This document shows, one piece after another, positions 6,033 to 8,002 of a DNA stretch of 8,002 nt (within the stretch, counting starts at the first letter, position 1; each line of letters begins with the position of its first letter). This stretch comes from Cyanobacteria bacterium UBA947 (GTDB lineage: Bacteria > Cyanobacteriota > Vampirovibrionia > Gastranaerophilales > Gastranaerophilaceae): NCBI GenBank assembly GCA_002293275.1, contig DBCX01000021.1, positions 1-8,002 on the forward strand. Direction: 5' to 3'. Both the position numbers and the translations under genes were made by a program. A model generated the notes under the pieces. The model saw only the letters and a list, made by a program, of their open reading frames with translations. It had not been told where the DNA came from and made no database searches.

Positions 6033-7241
6033 ATGTTCATGTTTATTTATCAGGTAATTTCTTCGCTGCTGTTTTACGCCTTGCTGCCGGTTTATTATTT
6101 GGTGCGGGTAATTAATCGCAAATACCTGTACGGCTGGACAGAGAAGCTCGGATTTTTCAAGGCGCCGAGGTTCAAAGGCAAGGTCATAATGCTCCACGGG
6201 GTGTCGGTCGGGGAGGTTATTGCGCTGGAAAACCTTATCAAAAAGATTAAAACGGAGTTTCCGTATTACAATATTGTTGTGACAACGGGCACAAAGACAG
6301 GTCAAGAGATTGCGAAGAAAAAGTTCGGCGAGTTTGCGTATGTGACGTATTTTCCGTTTGATGCGGGCGGCAGCGTATTTAGATGGCTTAACGAAATCCG
6401 GCCGGATGTGGTGCTTATCGCTGAAACCGAGATTTGGCCGGCGTTTGTGCACCAGTGCTTCATCCGCAAAATCCCGGTTTACCTGATTAACGGGCGGATT
6501 TCGGACTCAACGTATAAAATTTACCGGTTTATGACACCGTTCTTTAAACAAATTTTCAAATTTTATGCGGGGGTTTTGGCGCAGAGCAAGGAAGATTGCA
6601 AGAAATTCATCAAAATCGGTGCGAAAAACGCGAAAGTTATGGGGAATCTGAAGTTTGATATTAAAAAACCGGAGTCCGAGTTCAAATCGGAGCATCGCAT
6701 TATTATCGCAGGCAGCACGCACAAGGGTGAGGACGAGATTATCTTGGGCGCGTTCAAAAAATTGAAAAAGAAGTTTCCGGATATCAAGCTGTTGCTTGCG
6801 CCGCGGCATATAACGCGTGTTGATGCAGTGCGCAAACTCGCGCCGGAGGCCGGTTTGCGCTCGCAAGATGCAAACTTTACACAACATGACATAATCATTC
6901 TGGACACGTTAGGTGAGCTGGCCAAAGCGTATGTTACATGCGCGTTCGCGTTTATAGGCGGGAGTTTTAACAAGACAGGCGGTCACAACCCGCTGGAATG
7001 CATAGTTTTTGGCAAACCGGTTGTATCCGGGCCGTCGGTGCATAATTTCCGCGATATTTACGCAATACTTGGCCGGACAAGTGCGGGCAAGGTGGTGCAT
7101 TGGCCGCATGAGTTGGAGGCTTATATGGAAAAACTGCTCGGGGACAGGGAGTTTTACCGGCAGGCGTGTAAGGATTGCAAGACGGTTTTTGACGCGCAGC
7201 AGGGCGCGGTGGATGTTGTGGTCAATTTGCTGCGCGGTTGA
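6033..7241 (+). CDS. waaA: 3-deoxy-D-manno-octulosonic acid (Kdo) transferase
   Basis: WaaA (KdtA, family GT30) attaches Kdo from CMP-Kdo to the lipid A precursor at the cytoplasmic face of the inner membrane. The 402-aa protein is close to the usual ~420. It has an N-terminal membrane anchor (residues 3-25), the acceptor-domain motif HGVSVGEV (55-62) with the likely catalytic base E61, and ETEIWP (131-136). GNLKFD (204-209) and GSTHKGED (227-234) follow, then PRH (257-259) and the CMP-Kdo-domain motif GGSFNKTGGHNPLE (309-322). The ATG at 6033 is placed 6 nt after a -10 hexamer; a second ATG at 6039 is possible, and neither has a Shine-Dalgarno sequence. Its 3' end overlaps the convergent LuxR-type gene by 20 bp. 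No other lipid A genes are adjacent. It shows that the organism makes LPS or a Kdo-lipid. The number of Kdo residues added cannot be read. Confidence 0.97.
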   Translation: MFMFIYQVISSLLFYALLPVYYLVRVINRKYLYGWTEKLGFFKAPRFKGKVIMLHGVSVGEVIALENLIKKIKTEFPYYNIVVTTGTKTGQEIAKKKFGEFAYVTYFPFDAGGSVFRWLNEIRPDVVLIAETEIWPAFVHQCFIRKIPVYLINGRISDSTYKIYRFMTPFFKQIFKFYAGVLAQSKEDCKKFIKIGAKNAKVMGNLKFDIKKPESEFKSEHRIIIAGSTHKGEDEIILGAFKKLKKKFPDIKLLLAPRHITRVDAVRKLAPEAGLRSQDANFTQHDIIILDTLGELAKAYVTCAFAFIGGSFNKTGGHNPLECIVFGKPVVSGPSVHNFRDIYAILGRTSAGKVVHWPHELEAYMEKLLGDREFYRQACKDCKTVFDAQQGAVDVVVNLLRG

Positions 7242-7440
7242 TTTTTATAATATCCAGCGAAAGTGCTATGTACACGGCGTGTGGCATGCTGACGGCGTCA
7301 AGTTTTGAGATGATTTTCCCTGATATTTTTTTCAGGTCTTGCGCTGTGAGTCCAAATGTGGCGTAGATGTCTTTGTTTGTGTAGCCGTTGGCAATTGCGA
7401 CAAGGATTGTCTGTTCGTATTCCGTTAGTTCGTTTGTCAT
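7222..7440 (-). CDS. Stand-alone LuxR-type HTH regulator, 72 aa
   Basis: The whole protein is a single LuxR/GerE-type DNA-binding domain. LTEYEQTILVAIANGYTNKD (5-24) matches the usual LT.rE..vL..ia.G.tNkeI opening. IYATFGLTAQDLKKISGKII (25-44) is the scaffold and recognition helices, and SKLDAVSMPHAVYIALSLDI (45-64) is the closing helix. In classic family members (NarL, LuxR) this domain follows a receiver or sensor domain; here there is none, and only ~8 residues follow. It may act constitutively or by dimerisation with other proteins. The ATG at 7440 has a perfect AAGGAGG (7454-7448) 7 nt upstream, and its promoter lies at 7482-7510. Its last codons overlap waaA in the opposite direction. 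It is divergent from an XRE-like gene, sharing its control region. Confidence 0.85.
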   Translation of the reverse strand: MTNELTEYEQTILVAIANGYTNKDIYATFGLTAQDLKKISGKIISKLDAVSMPHAVYIALSLDIIKINRAAN

Positions 7441-7481
7441 AACAAAGCCTCCTTGTAGTAATAACGCCTTAATATGATTAT

Positions 7482-7510
7482 ATTGTAAGGCAATAACTAT
7501 TTTTTGTCAA
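7482..7510 (-). promoter_or_regulatory. Promoter of the LuxR-type gene
   Basis: On the minus strand TTGACA (7510-7505) and TACAAT (7487-7482) are exactly 17 nt apart. The start would be near 7475, giving a leader of about 35 nt that contains the AAGGAGG ribosome-binding site. It overlaps the plus-strand promoter of the XRE-like gene, so the two are unlikely to be occupied together. Confidence 0.75.
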
Positions 7511-7516
7511 TAGTCG

Positions 7517-7522
7517 TATAAT
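7517..7522 (+). promoter_or_regulatory. Consensus -10 of the XRE-like gene, predicted leaderless
   Basis: A perfect TATAAT is followed by CATCAT and then the ATG at 7529. With a 6-nt gap, +1 falls on the A of the start codon. No recognisable -35 lies 16-18 nt upstream (TAACTA at 17), so an activator may be needed or the perfect -10 may suffice. No Shine-Dalgarno sequence precedes the ATG. Confidence 0.6.
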
Positions 7523-7528
7523 CATCAT

Positions 7529-7744
7529 ATGAAGAGAACTATACGCGAAGAATTAAAGATGCTGCTTGCAAGCCGCGCAATAACTGTTAAAAAAATGGCT
7601 GAAATGCTAACCGAGAAAAGAGGTAAATATCTTAGCACAAGTACGCTTTCGTCACAAATAAACCGCCGCCTAATCAAATTTGAAGAAGTGCGCGAGATAG
7701 CGGATTTGCTCGGTTACAAAATAGAATTCAAAGACATAAGTTAA
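7529..7744 (+). CDS. Small XRE-like HTH regulator, 71 aa
   Basis: The protein has the helix plan of a short Cro/C1-type domain. IREELKMLLASRAITVKKMA (5-24) gives helix 1 and the start of helix 2 (the 'vt.kelAe.l' position). TSTLSSQINRRLIKF (37-51) is the recognition-helix region, matching the S.LS..LNR...F pattern of small phage- and bacterial-type repressors, and EVREIADLLGYKIEF (53-67) is the final helix and C-terminal strand. There is no sensor or oligomerisation domain. It is a paralogue of the fragment at 2-142. It is divergent from the LuxR-type gene with overlapping promoters, so autoregulation or mutual control is a natural inference. The ATG follows a -10 by 6 nt and has no ribosome-binding site. 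smc starts 44 nt after its stop and has its own promoter. Confidence 0.75.
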   Translation: MKRTIREELKMLLASRAITVKKMAEMLTEKRGKYLSTSTLSSQINRRLIKFEEVREIADLLGYKIEFKDIS

Positions 7745-7748
7745 TGAT

Positions 7749-7778
7749 TTGACATGCCGCTAATATCCTTGATACAAT
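7749..7778 (+). promoter_or_regulatory. smc promoter, leader 0-4 nt
   Basis: TTGACA (7749-7754) and TACAAT (7773-7778) are separated by 18 nt, with TGA before the -10 making an extended form. The smc ATG is 10 nt after the -10, so a start 6-8 nt downstream leaves at most a few untranslated bases. The -35 lies 4 nt past the stop of the XRE-like gene, so smc is probably transcribed on its own. Confidence 0.7.
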
Positions 7779-7788
7779 AGGCTTGGAT

Positions 7789-8002
7789 ATGTATATTAAA
7801 CAGTTGGAAATAGACAATTTTAAATCATTCGCCCACAAGAGCGAAATACCCTTGCTGCAAGGGTTTACGACTGTTTCCGGCCCCAACGGCTCAGGCAAAA
7901 GCAACATAATTGACAGTATCCTCTTTGCTCTTGGCCTTGCAAACGCCGGAGAGCTGCGTGCCGAGAACCTTTCGCACTTTATATCCACCTACAACAACCG
8001 TA
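7789..8002 (+). CDS. smc: Chromosome segregation protein SMC, N-terminus (runs off the window)
   Basis: SMC is the ATPase of bacterial condensin; with ScpA and ScpB it compacts and separates sister chromosomes. The 71 visible codons give MYIKQLEIDNFKSF, the typical SMC opening strand and FKSF, then GFTTVSGPNGSGKSNIID (25-42) with the Walker A motif G31-S38 (lysine K37). ILFALGLANAGELRAENLSH (44-63) follows. The LGLANAGELRAENL part resembles cyanobacterial SMC (LGLASSKGMRAERL) more than the LG..S...LRG form common elsewhere, which supports a cyanobacterial-side lineage. RecF, RecN or SbcC are less likely because of the FKSF and LRAE context. No ribosome-binding site precedes the ATG. The rest of the gene (about 1,100 codons in the family) is beyond the window. 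Confidence 0.93.
   Translation, partial: MYIKQLEIDNFKSFAHKSEIPLLQGFTTVSGPNGSGKSNIIDSILFALGLANAGELRAENLSHFISTYNNR

Larger units (their letters stand above)
7474..7525. repeat. Nested inverted repeats in the divergent control region
   Basis: ATGATTATA (7474-7482) and TATAATCAT (7517-7525) are perfect inverted copies 34 nt apart. Inside them are ACTATT (7496-7501) with AATAGT (7509-7514) around a 7-nt spacer, and TATTG (7481-7485) with CAATA (7491-7495). The outer arms overlap the -10 elements of both promoters. This fits operator sites for one or both small regulators, although part of the symmetry comes from TATAAT-like sequence in each direction. Confidence 0.5.

Noticed and set aside
7728..7988. 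86-codon minus-strand frame opposite smc
   Set aside because: The plus strand encodes an unmistakable SMC Walker A region, so the antisense frame is a shadow.

Overview
The window looks like chromosome from a Gram-negative, moderately AT-rich bacterium. My best guess is a gut-type non-photosynthetic relative of the cyanobacteria (Vampirovibrionia/'Melainabacteria', e.g. Gastranaerophilales). Two things point this way. A Kdo transferase (waaA) implies lipopolysaccharide, and the SMC N-terminus at the right edge has a cyanobacterial-looking stretch after the Walker A motif (ALGLANAGELRAENL). The lineage call is an inference from protein style and was not checked against any database.

Layout, left to right. 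Positions 2-142 hold the C-terminal end of a small XRE-like DNA-binding protein, followed by a bidirectional hairpin terminator shared with a convergent 68-aa gene of unknown function (208-414, minus). A 744-aa multi-pass membrane protein resembling GT-C (family 39-like) glycosyltransferases fills 504-2738 (minus). The divergent gap 2739-2982 holds a 20-bp perfect palindrome, a candidate plus-strand promoter and a structured stretch ending in a strong intrinsic terminator. I read it as a candidate ~134-nt small RNA or attenuating leader. A competing minus-strand small ORF covers the same DNA. Next is a 433-aa membrane-associated protein that I do not recognise (2983-4284, plus).

It converges on a two-gene minus-strand unit: folK (HPPK, folate synthesis, 5481-5978) and a translationally coupled HI0933/BaiN-type flavoprotein (4300-5472). 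folK diverges from waaA (6033-7241, plus). waaA overlaps the 3' end of a minus-strand stand-alone LuxR-type HTH protein (7222-7440) by 20 bp. That regulator is divergent from a 71-aa XRE-like protein (7529-7744, plus), a paralogue of the fragment at the left edge. The window ends in the first 71 codons of smc (7789 onward).

The most striking sequence signal concerns promoter placement. folK, waaA and the 71-aa XRE gene each have a -10 hexamer ending exactly 6 nt before the ATG and no Shine-Dalgarno sequence, so they are predicted to be leaderless. The smc promoter predicts a leader of 0-4 nt. The LuxR-type gene has a normal leader with AAGGAGG. The two small regulators share an 88-bp intergenic region with overlapping promoters and nested inverted repeats, which suggests a compact bidirectional switch. 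No tRNA, rRNA, CRISPR array, insertion sequence or phage gene was recognised.
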